DNA of 64,000 nt from Tigriopus japonicus (Eukaryota; Arthropoda; Copepoda; Harpacticoida; Harpacticidae). The notes below the pieces were generated by a model. It ran no database searches. It was not told the DNA's origin and worked only from the letters and a program-made list of their open reading frames with translations. Numbering within the stretch: position 1 is the stretch's first letter; every line of letters starts with the position of its first letter. Below, in pieces: positions 1-10,070 of this stretch. Made by a program: the position numbers and the translations under genes. Location: NCBI GenBank assembly GCA_010645155.1, contig CM021321.1, positions 6,312,884 to 6,376,883 of the forward strand. The letters run 5' to 3'.

Positions 1-639
1 ATTTGTTATCCACTATTTGTGACGTGCCCTAAGTTAAGGGACTTTATTGGGCAGCTAATTCCAACTCCCTTACAGACCAATGCTTTTATCAGACATGACT
101 TTTTTCCACTCGGGCTTTATCTTTTTTTTGCCATTTAAATGGAATGACATTCTGTGTACAGGGTGTCCCTTCTAAATTAAGACCGAAAGTTTCCTGCCTT
201 TAGTGCGCTGGCTTATTTTTAGTTTCACACTTTTTGTTTAAACAAAATGTTTTGTGCATTCTTTTGGCAAGATATCTTGTTTTCAACATTTTTTATTGTG
301 AAGCTGTCTTTTCTCATTTCTGAGGCAAGGATGAATGTGCTCGTTCATGTTCAGACCTCAATCGGATGGAAATTTCCATTTGGTCAATTCTGAAGAGGCT
401 TCGAGTCAAACAGATTGTGGTGCGTGCCTGTGCTGATGCTGCAGTTAGTAGATTGAAGGCCGTAGTGAAGACCAAAGGTGGCCATTTTGAAAATTGAACA
501 TTTGTTGGTCAACGTAAGGCATCTGGGATTGTAATAATGTGACAATATTTTTGATTGAATGGATGTCAAGTGAGTTATGATACAAAACCCGAGTCTCAGT
601 TTAAGTGGTATGGTACTGACCGTTCTCGTCAGCCATTGT
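1..639. other. No gene recognised
   Basis: I see no coding frame with recognisable motifs in this stretch. It leads into the Ty3/gypsy remnant and may hold decayed sequence from the same element, but nothing specific can be assigned. Confidence 0.4.
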
Positions 640-649
640 TTCTCACAAC

Positions 650-1010
650 ATTCGACACTTCATACAGACTAATGGTGCACCCTGTTTTTCGCGGGCTCGT
701 CGGCTCTCCAAAGTGAAATACAATATTGCCAAGGCTGAATTCGATGATCTTCTGACACTGGGTACAATTCAACCATCCTCCTCCTGCTATTCATCGCCGT
801 TACACATGGTACCCAAATCCAATGGGTCATGGCGGCACCGTGGAAATTATCGGTTACTCAATGACCAGACAACTCCGGATCGATATCCTCTGTCGCACAT
901 ATTTGATTTCGCGTCACATTTAGCTGCATCTACATATATGTTTATACATGTATATTCTCGAAGATTGATCTTGTCAAAGCCTACCACCAAATACCCATGT
1001 CCATTCAGGT
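650..1010 (+). pseudogene. Ty3/gypsy retrotransposon remnant (reverse transcriptase, N-terminal part)
   Basis: The plus strand translates into the start of a Ty3/gypsy-type reverse transcriptase. It carries the landmarks of that family in order: an Ala-Glu-Phe helix, a segment like SSSCYSSPLHMVPKSNG, a degraded Arg-Asn-Tyr-Arg-Leu-Leu-Asn motif, and the DRYPLSHIFDF block. After that block the frame breaks: the conserved KIDLVKAYHQIP block is still readable near 960-1005 but in another frame. No catalytic YxDD block, RNase H, integrase or LTR is recognisable nearby, so this is an isolated dead fragment. The family call is firm; the limits are approximate. Confidence 0.75.
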
Positions 1011-1298
1011 CCTGGTCGATACCATTAGCCTTGCAGAGTCTGTGAATTTTCCACGAAAATTTAAGATCTGATATTTCAAACTGGAAAATCCAGCGATCCA
1101 ATTGCGCGAGATAATATTACAGACATGTTGATGGAGGGAAGAAGTTTAAAAAAGTATTTGTTGAAAGTTTACATATTCCTGACAGAATCATACTTTTCCC
1201 CATAACGTCTAATCAAAACAAGCTTCCGCTCATGTGGTACTTCGTTGGTCCCATATGAGGGGTGTATTTGTTGCCCAACATAAGTAATAGATAACGGA

Positions 1299-1736
1299 TT
1301 AAGTACTACATTTTCTCCTTCTTGGCTGGAAATTTTTCTTGGATTTTGACAAACGTGACCCTAGATTAAAAACCTTGTTGACTGTCCTTGCACATCCTTC
1401 TGAGGGTCCGATGAAAAGAGGATCCAAAAGCATTCGCCGATCTAAATTCGGCGAGGGATTCTCCCCAAAGGAAGATGTACTCTGTCTTGAAATCGGCGAG
1501 TTTCTTGAATCCGAAAGTTGACCAGTTAATTGATCGATCTGATCACGTTCTTTTGAATGGAGGTGGCTTAGGCAAGGTCGGATTTCCGTCATACATTGTC
1601 GGGTTACATCCGCAAGATCCGATTTTTCCTCTGGGCAATCCGCAATACTTTTCAGAAAATTTATAATGTTGTAAATTTCACAGAGACGTGTGATTTTGTT
1701 TCTGTCGATGAGGTGTGAGATTGATGAAAATTCCAA
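1299..1736 (-). other. Unrecognised 145-codon open frame
   Basis: This is an open frame on the minus strand, downstream of the THAP gene. Its translation is rich in Ser, Arg and Lys with no motif I know. It could be a chance frame, a transposon remnant, or a further 3' exon of the THAP gene, but the THAP second exon ends in a stop codon and no splice path is needed. I would not treat it as a gene without transcript data. Confidence 0.15.
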
Positions 1737-1848
1737 CTCGTCATTACCAACAAAAAAACGACATTCAAGTTTGGGACTGATGGTGAGGCTAAATCCGAGA
1801 ATGGGTCGTCCTAAAAAGTAACCGAAAATGAGGGTAGATGAATCAAAC

Positions 1849-3272
1849 TTAATATATCACTGTACCTTCATTGTTGATCGAGGGATAAATGAATTGAGCC
1901 AAGTTTTCCCCAGGAACAAAGATCACTCCTTTCACAATAGCACTTCGGTCAGTGTTTCGATTGATATCTGACAAATTGTCCACTTTATCCATATTCCAAA
2001 CATTCTCATCCAATTCAACATCAGTGTCATCACTTTCATCTTCTAAATCATTGCCATCGTCATCATCTTCGAAATCATCTGTCGCTATTTTTGTGTCAAG
2101 CCTCTGGAGTAAAATAGGTGATTGAATGTTCGATTTGGGCGGTGAAAGAGGCTTGGATTTCATTTTGGCGATAGCATCTTCTTTGAACAGCGTTGGAATC
2201 GCATTAGGTTTGAGCCGCCTCCGAATTAACTTTTGGTCATTGTCCTTTCTTTCCGTTTCAAAGCAATCATCAGTAAAGTGTAGCGAGCAGATTACAGCGC
2301 TCATTAAGTTCACTGTAAAAGAAAAATAAAGTGTCAACAAGCTGGGTCAATCGTGGACGAAAAGATTCACCAGTCGTTTTGGAATCAAATTTTAGCCTCA
2401 CAGAATTGCAGGGCTTAAGATAGAGCTAGAGCGCTATTTTATTATAGCGCTCTAGATAGAGCTATGTGTTGAGGTCTGTGAAGGAATGAATCATGGCTGT
2501 CTAACTTTCCCATTATTGTTTTAGAAACCAACAAAAATTATCACAATCTTCCTTTGCACTTTAAAGAAAAAAATACACAAAAAACAAGAGCGCCTAACAC
2601 AAAATCCTTGTGCATATTCATGCTCTTGCGCATTGAATGACATACTTACAAATAATCCCCCAAAGCAATACTTTTTTTTTGCTTTTGTTTCTGCATGAAC
2701 CAAATTCGGTTTTCTGAGAGCTTGGAGTTCAATCAATTCAAATTTTGGGTGTTTGGGTAATTTAACAATAGAGGAATTTTTATCTCAAAAGGGGTCAAAT
2801 TTAAATAGATTTGGGTATTATTTCCCAAATCTGGGAGCGCTGTTCCAGACTGAAAATTACGTAAAAAGAAGACAAAATTTCATCTAGAATCTTCTATATG
2901 ACATCATCTGTCATTAAGAGACTGCCTCAAACTCATTTGAGACCCTTGGTTTGCTGCGAGCCGACATCTAGATCAGACCTTGCTCCTCCACCAATAACCT
3001 ATATATAATTCACAGTAATTCAATAAATAAAAACCAATGTCCAATGATGTCATAAAAAATGTCGCAATAAAAAGATTATGATTTAAATTTACTTTGGGCT
3101 CACCCGATTTCGAATCGCGGGAAATGGCGTCAAGCCACTTGGCCGAAAGGCTCTCATTGTGAAGAGGAAATCCATGTTTCGAAATCTTGTGGTAACTGGC
3201 GGCCTCAACCGACTTGTTAGAACCATACCCGCTTTTGCATTTGGGTACAGCACAAGTCTTATTCCGGCCCAT
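1849..3272 (-). CDS. THAP-type zinc-finger protein (2 exons)
   Basis: Exon 1 is 3272-3104 and exon 2 is 2312-1849, giving 210 residues. The junction uses a GG^GTGAGC donor and a TTTTACAG acceptor, both in phase 1. The two exons together make one THAP domain: C7 and C12 (Cys-x4-Cys), the Pro in GFPLH, the Trp of AKWLDAISR, then Cys-x2-His in ICSLHF and the closing AIPTLF box (usually AVPTIF). The C-terminal half holds a strongly acidic stretch (about residues 130-155) and no transposase domain. THAP domains bind DNA through a zinc ion, and the family includes transcription regulators and domesticated P-element relatives. The short length suggests a stand-alone DNA-binding regulator; its target is unknown. 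No upstream exon was searched out, so the start is the first Met of the domain exon. Confidence 0.8.
2426..2455. repeat. Perfect 12-bp hairpin inside THAP intron
   Basis: CTAGAGCGCTAT at 2426-2437 and its exact reverse complement at 2444-2455 enclose the loop TTTATT. Flanking AGAGCT-like copies extend the symmetry imperfectly. It lies in the single intron of the THAP gene. It could be a transposon footprint or a structured element; nothing else hints at function. Confidence 0.6.
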
Positions 3273-3927
3273 TTCCAGCCTTTAAATTCGGATTCCAGAA
3301 AGTTGGTGCTGTTTTCTTCCAGCTGTGTCTCTCAGCGCTGCCAGGTAGCAAATAGGGATTGCGGCCAAATTTACGATCAAGAGTTGTTGTTTTTTTATTA
3401 TTTTTTTTTTCCGCCAAAAAATGCGGAAAAGTTGTCACTTGGAAGCCTTTTTTGAAATTTCTGTATTATTCTTGCTATTGCAAAGAAATTGTAAATCTAA
3501 AGATCACTTCTCAAGAATAGGAATGTTTATTATTTCAAAATGTTAAAAGTTTAAAAACTCTGCATTTTTTGTGCGTTTTGTAGATAAGCTCATGGGAATA
3601 AGGTGCTAGGATTGCAAAGTCGATCCTCCCCGCCGAAGAAAGCCAGCCAAGCCAGACATATCATCGACCAACTTTTGCCGATAGGCAACATTATGTGCCG
3701 TTTCAAAATGGCCCACTGTCGGGGGTGCCAATCAGCATACTAAAGATGAAATTGAAAGATGTATCAAAAGTTCTTTCCGGCGAATTTTTAGTCTGGTTAT
3801 TTTTTTGTCAACTCCATCTTTTGTTGGCAAGTCTACTTTTGGTTTCAGTGGGAATAACTGGAACCAAAACTGAAACCAAAATTTTGGCCCAAAAGTGCTT
3901 TTTGTCCATTATTAAATTTAGACACAA
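3273..3927. other. Upstream region of THAP gene, no gene seen
   Basis: This is AT-rich sequence with homopolymer T runs near 3390-3410 and only short open frames. It should hold the promoter of the minus-strand THAP gene, but I recognise no core promoter element. Confidence 0.3.
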
Positions 3928-4574
3928 CAATGAGAAATGCAGGGGGAGGTTTGAGTGATCTCTTCAAAAATCTTATCGCGGGCGGATGAAAGAAGAGAAA
4001 AGGCTTGTTTGGCAACAGTGGGTGGCTTGTGAGAATTTGGGCAGTTTAAGGGTTTTCGCAATTTACAGACCGCCCTTGTGAATTAGATGCCATGAAAAAT
4101 GTCGAATTGCAAGTTTGAACACCTTTGGTTAGGATTTTGGAACAAAATGCACACTTTATTTGCTCGTTCTTGCTAATTCTCAACAAAAGGCCACTTTTTT
4201 GGGTAAGTACAAGTGTAAGTGATGTTATAAGCACTGATTTGTATTTTAAAGCTCCAAAACCATCAAGGTACAAAACAAAATGCCGTGTTTTGTGCGTGTT
4301 TCTCTTCAATATCAAAGGTCTTTTTTTAAGTGCTTGCCATTTTTTAATCAAAAGAATAATTTTGCAAATTCTTACAAAACCGAGAGTCAAAATGTCCAAA
4401 CTTGCAATTCGACATTTTTTGTAGCATCTAAGTCATAAGGGCGGTCTGTAAAACGCGAAAACCCTTGCACTGACCAAAATCTTACATTGACGAACAAGCC
4501 TTTTCTCTTCTTTCATCCGCCCGCGATAAGATTTTTGAAGAGATCACTTAAACCTCCCCCTGCATGCCTCAATG
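3928..4574. mobile_element. Foldback DNA element with about 190-bp terminal inverted repeats
   Basis: The left arm (about 3928-4118) and right arm (about 4385-4574) are inverted copies of each other. Shared blocks in order include GCAGGGGGAGGTTT, GTGATCTCTTCAAAAATC, GAAGAGAAAAGGCTTGTT, TTTACAGACCGCCCTT and GTCGAATTGCAAGTTT. About 270 bp of unpaired sequence lies between the arms. The outermost CAGGGGGAGG resembles hAT termini, but I find no clear target duplication. The open frames of 99 and 117 codons inside are by-products of the inverted structure. This is a non-autonomous element. Confidence 0.8.
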
Positions 4575-6114
4575 GCTGCGATCATGAAAAGGCATAACCT
4601 TTTGCCTTCCGTCAGTCTTTGCTTAAGGGGCTTGTTTGAAATGGACCGTGGAATGGAGAGGTGTTGGACTGTTCCCTGAATCAGCACTAGGACGCCACCT
4701 GGTTTCAGTGTCTCCAATTTCTGGGGTGGTGACTACCCTTCAGCACAATTTAAGATAATCGAATGCTTCGCGTTTTTGTGTGTCGATTTCTCGACCATCC
4801 TAACTCAAATTGAGTGTTGAGTGCATAACGTAGAAGCCAAAACCTTCAAATAATTTCTGACTGTAAGGAGTAATTTTGCGTTCAAAGTTTTGGTGAGACT
4901 GGAAGAGCTTTGATCATGGTAGTTTTTGCAGCGTTTGTGACGCAGCCTGATCAGCCTACAAAATTCAAAATTCGTGCTGGTACTTTACATTTCTCTATGG
5001 CAGCCAAATAGCGTCACAAGTTGCAATTTGGGAATCTCTTTCTAAATTCCTACACCATGAAATTTCAAAAGTTGCCATTCTTGGCCAAAAATTTTGTGGC
5101 CATTCAGCTTCAAAGTTGTCATTTGGCGGCAAATTTGACCTCGGTGGCCATCCATTTTTTCCGTGTACATGGGAAGCAAGCAAAAATTGCCACTTTTGGG
5201 AATTTTGGCTGCCTTGGAAACCACCTGGCAATGCTGGTGTCTCTATTTTTGTTTGTCAATAAACGCGCCAAAAATTAGCGAATAGTGCAATGTTTTGCAA
5301 GAATGTTTCAAAAAGTCCTGAAAATGCGTGCCGAACAAGTACAAATGATAAATGCTTTCATTAATTGGACGACATATATGCCTCTGAGTTCATTATTCAT
5401 GTAAAATGATTGTTAAAGCATTTGGCACGGAAAATGTCCAAAGTAGATTCATACGCAACCTCTCATATGTCAAGTTAGGGCAAAACACTATCAATGACTT
5501 TTTCATCACTTCATCCTGAAAAAAATGATTGAATTTGGAAAGTTTCACTACAGGTTAAGAGCTGTTTTAATCCCTTAATTTCGTCTCCTCAGTTCTCAAA
5601 TGAAAGAAATGGGGAGCAATTACTCACGACATCAAGAGGATGTCGCATCCTCTCTTTTCTGAGGAAATCTCGTCACCCTCGAAAAGAATCTTTCTGTAAC
5701 CAAAGAAGCTCATCTGAATCAAGGGATCAGCTGAGACATAATATTCCAATTTTTTAGACCAAAGTTCCCTTCATCAATCAAAAAGATGATCAGTTGATCA
5801 CAGATACAGCCCCAATTGATCGAACTCACCCTGGTGGTTGATTCCATACGACACTTTTATTTTCTAATGAAAATTCCTTTCTCTCTTTCCCAAATCGCTT
5901 AATCTTTGCTGTCACCCTGAAACCAAGGTCGTGAATTCACCTGCCTCCTCAAAGTTCGAGCTAACCTTGAGCACAAATAAGGCCAAACTAGTCGAAACAT
6001 TTTTAAAACTTACACAGATCAAGCCTCACTTGCCTCCTTCCACACAATTTATCTTCTCTTCTAATCCCTTCTCTTCTCATTTCCACCCATATCTCTTCCC
6101 TTTGTTCCTCAACA
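4575..6114. other. Intergenic region, no gene seen
   Basis: Short frames only. Around 5070-5160 motifs such as TGGCCA recur irregularly, suggesting old repeat-derived DNA. Pyrimidine-rich sequence at about 6030-6110 precedes the adaptor gene and is likely its 5' leader or promoter. Confidence 0.3.
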
Positions 6115-6122
6115 TGACGTCA
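6115..6122. promoter_or_regulatory. CRE-like palindrome TGACGTCA
   Basis: A perfect cAMP-response-element octamer lies about 70 bp upstream of the ATG chosen for the death-domain adaptor. This is the consensus site for CREB/ATF factors. Placement close to the start is suggestive, but a single octamer can occur by chance and no start site is mapped. Confidence 0.3.
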
Positions 6123-6192
6123 TTCAGGTAGATCCCATTTCTAGCAGGTGCAAAGTGATCTTTATAGAATTTGGTGCCTTAGAAAAGTAGGA

Positions 6193-6870
6193 ATGAACCA
6201 GAACATTGTTCATGCAGATGCAGAGCCTTATCAAGACGCCCACGTGAATGAGACCCATGAAAGTGATTTACATCCCCCTGTGAAAAAGAGTAGTCCGCCC
6301 AAAATGATGAAACCAAGAGATGCAGGTCAGTTTATGGTTGGCGATTCTGGCTCTTCAGATTCAGACACTTCACCCAGTGATATTGAGACATTGAATCTGA
6401 GTGATCGGCGATCTCCTCGACGATCTCAATCCAATGTGATCAGTCAGACTAATATTCGAATTGATGTCCTCAATGGACCTATGATCTTTGGTAGAGGGAA
6501 CACTGTGATTGGAGGTGGGACGGAACCTCCCAAATCCAAGAAGAAAGATCCAGATGCTCCCCGATTAACGAAAGAGCAACGTGCTCATATTGATCTTTGT
6601 CTCAAATCAAAACGACCTCTGGAAGACGAGGAATTGGGGGGTGTTGCCAGACATATTGGGTCCAAATGGAAAGATGTGGGCAATGGGCTCAAACTGAATT
6701 TTGTCTTATTGGATGCCATTGACGATGAAAAGGACACTTTGATTGAGAAAGTGGAAATCATGCTAAATAGGTGGATGGAGAAATACTGTGAACGTGCCTC
6801 TGTGGGCCGATTGGCCAAAATTCTGTTTCAACATGAACACTATCAGGCTTTGGCAGCTCTCTCGCCTTAA
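6193..6870 (+). CDS. Death-domain adaptor, IMD-like
   Basis: This is a single-exon frame of 225 residues from the ATG at 6193. The frame stays open a further 15 codons upstream to an ATG at 6148, just after a TCTAGCAG that could be an acceptor. The C-terminal domain (about residues 143-223) is a death domain: GGVARHIGSKWKDVG, then the MLNRWMEKY helix and ASVGRLAKILFQ. Before it lie a Ser/Asp-rich linker and a hydrophobic stretch, NIRIDVLNGPMIFGRG (about 87-102), that resembles the cryptic RHIM of IMD. Near the N terminus HAD is followed by AEPY, matching the Ala-x-Pro IAP-binding motif that caspase cleavage exposes in Drosophila IMD. In insects IMD links PGRP receptors to FADD/DREDD and TAK1 for NF-kB signalling in the cytosol. 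The length is close to that of known IMDs. The alternative is a FADD- or RIP-type death-domain protein, but there is no death-effector or kinase domain. Confidence 0.7.
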   Translation: MNQNIVHADAEPYQDAHVNETHESDLHPPVKKSSPPKMMKPRDAGQFMVGDSGSSDSDTSPSDIETLNLSDRRSPRRSQSNVISQTNIRIDVLNGPMIFGRGNTVIGGGTEPPKSKKKDPDAPRLTKEQRAHIDLCLKSKRPLEDEELGGVARHIGSKWKDVGNGLKLNFVLLDAIDDEKDTLIEKVEIMLNRWMEKYCERASVGRLAKILFQHEHYQALAALSP

Positions 6871-7084
6871 AACAAACCTTTTACTCTACTTGTCATTAAC
6901 AAGGACATGCCTTGGGGGATTTCTAAAAGGCCGCCATGTCGCAAAGAAGAAAATGGCAGGAATCTCGAATAGATGATCACATGACGCAACCAACAAAGTG
7001 TTCTATTGATACTTATGTTTTGAACTTCTAATAACATTGTAATTGTTTACTTTCCCACCTTGAGCTCATTGACGAAAAGTGCAA

Positions 7085-7090
7085 AATAAA
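7085..7090 (+). terminator. Poly(A) signal AATAAA for the IMD-like gene
   Basis: AATAAA lies about 215 bases after the adaptor stop codon on the same strand, before the Foldback element begins. Confidence 0.5.
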
Positions 7091-7297
7091 ACAAATCCAC
7101 CGCGTTCCCTAAAAGTGTTTAAGCATTTATTTTTATGAAAAGGTTTGGATTCCAAAAAATGAAGTAAATATCTCCTATCTCCGGAGCCAAAGTATAAGTG
7201 CACAATGCATCGCAAACATTTGGGAATTATTAAGTTTTAGGCAACATTGGTGTGTTCGTTTAGTCTTTCGCAAATTTGTCAACAATATCGAGGACAG

Positions 7298-8425
7298 ATG
7301 TTAGATGGTTCCAGGATAACTCGGTACATGGGATTACTCAACACTGGATAACTGGGTACCGCGGAAAACTCGGTACACCGGATAACTGGGTACAGCGGAA
7401 AACTCGGTACAGGAAGATTCAGTACAAGATAACTGGGTACATCGGATAACTGGGTACAACGGAAAACTCGGTACAAGAAGATTCAGTACAAGATAACTGG
7501 GTACAACGAGTAAGTTGGCAAACCAGATAATAGGGTACACCACATTATATGAGTCATTGACTCTGAAGCATTATTGACCATATTTGGCGTGGCACCGTTC
7601 CATAAACTGTGGCAAAAAAATCCGGTGAAATGGTTAAATCTGACTAACTTCATAGTTAAATCTGACTAACTTCATAGTTAAATCTGACTAACTTCATAGT
7701 TAAATCTGACTAACTTCATAGTTAAATCTGACTAACTTCATAGTTAAATCTGACTAACTTCATACTTAAATCTGACTAACTTCATAGTTAAATCTGACTA
7801 ACTTCATAGTTAAATCTGACTAACTTCATAGTTAAATCTGACTAACTTCATAGTTAAATCTGACTAACTTCATAGTTAAATCTGACTAACTTCATAGTTG
7901 ATTCTGACTAACTTCATAGTTGATTCTGACTAACTTCATAGTTAAATCTGACTAACTTCATAGCCATGGAAACCTATACCTTAAAACCTCTTGATAATAC
8001 TTCAAGGACTTGGCGTGTTTATCACATCAATAATCGAGCCAAAATCTAAAGGATACATTTTTAATGTTTTCAAAAACGTTTTGAGAAAAGCAATTAAACA
8101 CAGTTGCCTTCAGTTTATGTCAAACAATCTTTTTCTAACACCCATCATCCTGACACTCACTTTTCTATTTATACCAGTTATCCTGTTTATGCAGTCATCC
8201 AATGCACCGTTATCCGGTGTACCCGGTTATCTTGTACTGAATCTTCCTGTACCGAGTTTTCCGTTGTACCCAGTTATCCGGTGTACCCAGTTTTCTTGTA
8301 CTGAATCTTCCTTTACCGAGTATTCCGTTGTACCTAGTTATCCGGTGTACCGAGTTTTCCGCGGTACCCAGTTATCCAGTGTTGAGTTATCCCATGTACC
8401 GAGTTATCCTGGAACCATGTTAGAT
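7298..8425. mobile_element. Foldback (FB)-like element with 9-bp target duplication
   Basis: The element proper is 7307-8416, beginning GGTTCCAGGATAACTCGG and ending with the reverse complement. It is flanked on both sides by the exact 9-mer ATGTTAGAT (7298-7306 and 8417-8425). Each arm (7307 to about 7545, and about 8205-8416) is itself built of tandem variants of units such as GGATAACTGGGTACAACGG and GGAAAACTCGGTACA. Between the arms sit a 22-bp minisatellite and about 240 bp of unique sequence. Long internally repeated inverted arms plus a 9-bp duplication are the hallmarks of Drosophila FB elements, which are placed near the MULE superfamily. No transposase is encoded, so it depends on another element. 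The near-identical arms suggest a fairly recent insertion or ongoing arm conversion. Confidence 0.85.
7633..7963 (+). repeat. 22-bp minisatellite, about 15 units, in FB-like element core
   Basis: The unit GTTAAATCTGACTAACTTCATA recurs head to tail about 15 times. Most copies are identical; variants include one with CATACTT and two with GTTGATTC instead of GTTAAATC. It begins in the left half of the Foldback core and ends at a CATGG. Units touch directly with no spacers, so it is not a CRISPR array. Confidence 0.95.
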
Positions 8426-8732
8426 ATTTACTAGGGACGGGTACGGACCGACCGTGGGATTGGCTCGCCGTTTTTCGGATCAGAAAACCCAGATATTGTT
8501 CCGAAGTTGGAACCGATGTTTGAGGTGTTGACTCTCCCACATTGGTTTTGAATAGCTTTTGTCACCTGGTTGTTTTTTCTAAAGCTTTTCATTCCACGTC
8601 AGTAATTTTTTGGAAAAAAACTCAAAGTTGGATACAAGAATGTTGTTTGTCAGTAGCAACATCATCTTTCTATTAGGTTTTTCTTCTTTCAAGAGACGTT
8701 ATGTAACGGCAAAAGTATTCTTGTATCAAGCG
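8426..8732. other. No gene seen
   Basis: It starts with TAGGGACGGGTACGG, reminiscent of hAT-type termini, but no matching inverted end was found. No coding signal. Confidence 0.25.
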
Positions 8733-9602
8733 TTATCATTAGGGACGGGCAAAAAGTGCAAATCAAAACAAACTTTTAGTTACCAAAAGTTGCAGAAAAA
8801 ACAGCCCAAAATCGTAAAATAAAATGCAAAAAAAGATCAAAAGCGTAGATAAAAACCAAAAAAGTGCAAATATTTTTTTTTAAATAACCGAAGAAAAACA
8901 CAAATTTCTGAAACAAAAAGCTTCAAACATTTTCTTGTCATCTGCTTGCTATTTTTCAATATTGAAGAGCAGAATTTAGATATTGAAGAAGTTGTAATAT
9001 ATACTATGCTAACCTACGCTGGGATCCTTAGAGATTTTCAAATATCTTTGAAATAAATCTTTGTTGTTAAAAACAGTCTTTTTTTGTTTTGACTATGCAA
9101 TTGTTTTTTTATCAGAAAGGTAAGCAAACTGCAAAGAAGGAATCATGGGATCATGTTGGGATGCAATCTAAGCTGAATATAAAAGTACTCAATAAATAGG
9201 GAACTTATATTGACTTTTATTAAAACACTATACTCTTTGTGATTGAAGCAGGAAAAAAACGTTGCTGTTGACAAACCATTCTTGAATTCAGTTATATAAA
9301 AATATCAGCAGGACAATATTCAATGAGATTTCCCCATTCCTGTGTCTTGTTTGAGTTATATAGATTGTCTGAACTTTTGTGATGATGAGTGTTAAATCAC
9401 ATTTAGTTTTCAAATTTGGAAAAAATCTTCCAAAAGTAAATATTTTCAAAGAAAAATAGCATATTCGCAACAATTTGTAGAATTTAGGCAGAAAACGTAA
9501 AAAAATCGTGCAAATAAAGGTGAAAAGTGCAAAAAAGCAAATAAATGTGTCTATGTTACCAAAAATATTTCTCCACTTTTTGCCCGTCCTTAGTTATCAT
9601 TA
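8733..9602. mobile_element. hAT-like non-autonomous element A
   Basis: Inverted ends GGACGGGCAAAAAGTG (left from about 8743, right ending about 9590) bound an AT-rich interior without a transposase. The 9-mer TTATCATTA lies immediately outside each end (8733-8741 and 9594-9602). The 8-9-bp duplication and the TAGGG-type terminus fit hAT elements. The right-hand 9-mer is also the left flank of the next element. Confidence 0.65.
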
Positions 9603-10070
9603 GGGCCCGGAAATAAATTTTACAAAATATAAAATGTTTTAAAAATATTTCTCCACTTTTCCTCGATTTTTTAAATATTTTGGCTGTTTCAAGAAAAAAA
9701 TGATTTTTTTCACGAATATTCTAGTCAAAAAAAATATTTCGGGCAAAATTGAGGAAAAGAAATGAATGACCAATGCTCAAAAGAGCCTTCCTAAAATGAA
9801 CCCAAAATACAAAAATCTCTACAAAATGGCACTTGTACTGAGATTAGACATTCGCAATCAAAACTACTTTCATATACGAAAAAACTGCGCCATCTATTGA
9901 GGCATATTGAAAATTGCATTGTTTAAATCAATTACATGTCAAGTTTGCTCCCAAAAACGACCAAATGCATCAATTTCACCAAAAACATATTTGGAAAATC
10001 GGTGGACACAGACAAAAATACCAAAAAATGGCCTTGTCGAAAAAAATATTTCTTAAATATTTAATAATAA

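Noticed and set aside
4046..4424. Overlapping open frames of 99 and 117 codons on opposite strands
   Set aside because: They are produced by the foldback element and show no protein motif.
7633..7963. Regular 22-bp repeats that could suggest a CRISPR array
   Set aside because: Units are contiguous with no spacers, lie inside a transposon, and the genome is eukaryotic.
7279..8434. Open frames giving repeated Tyr-Pro-Val/Cys-Thr peptides
   Set aside because: They come from translating the repetitive Foldback arms in several frames and both strands; no independent gene signal.
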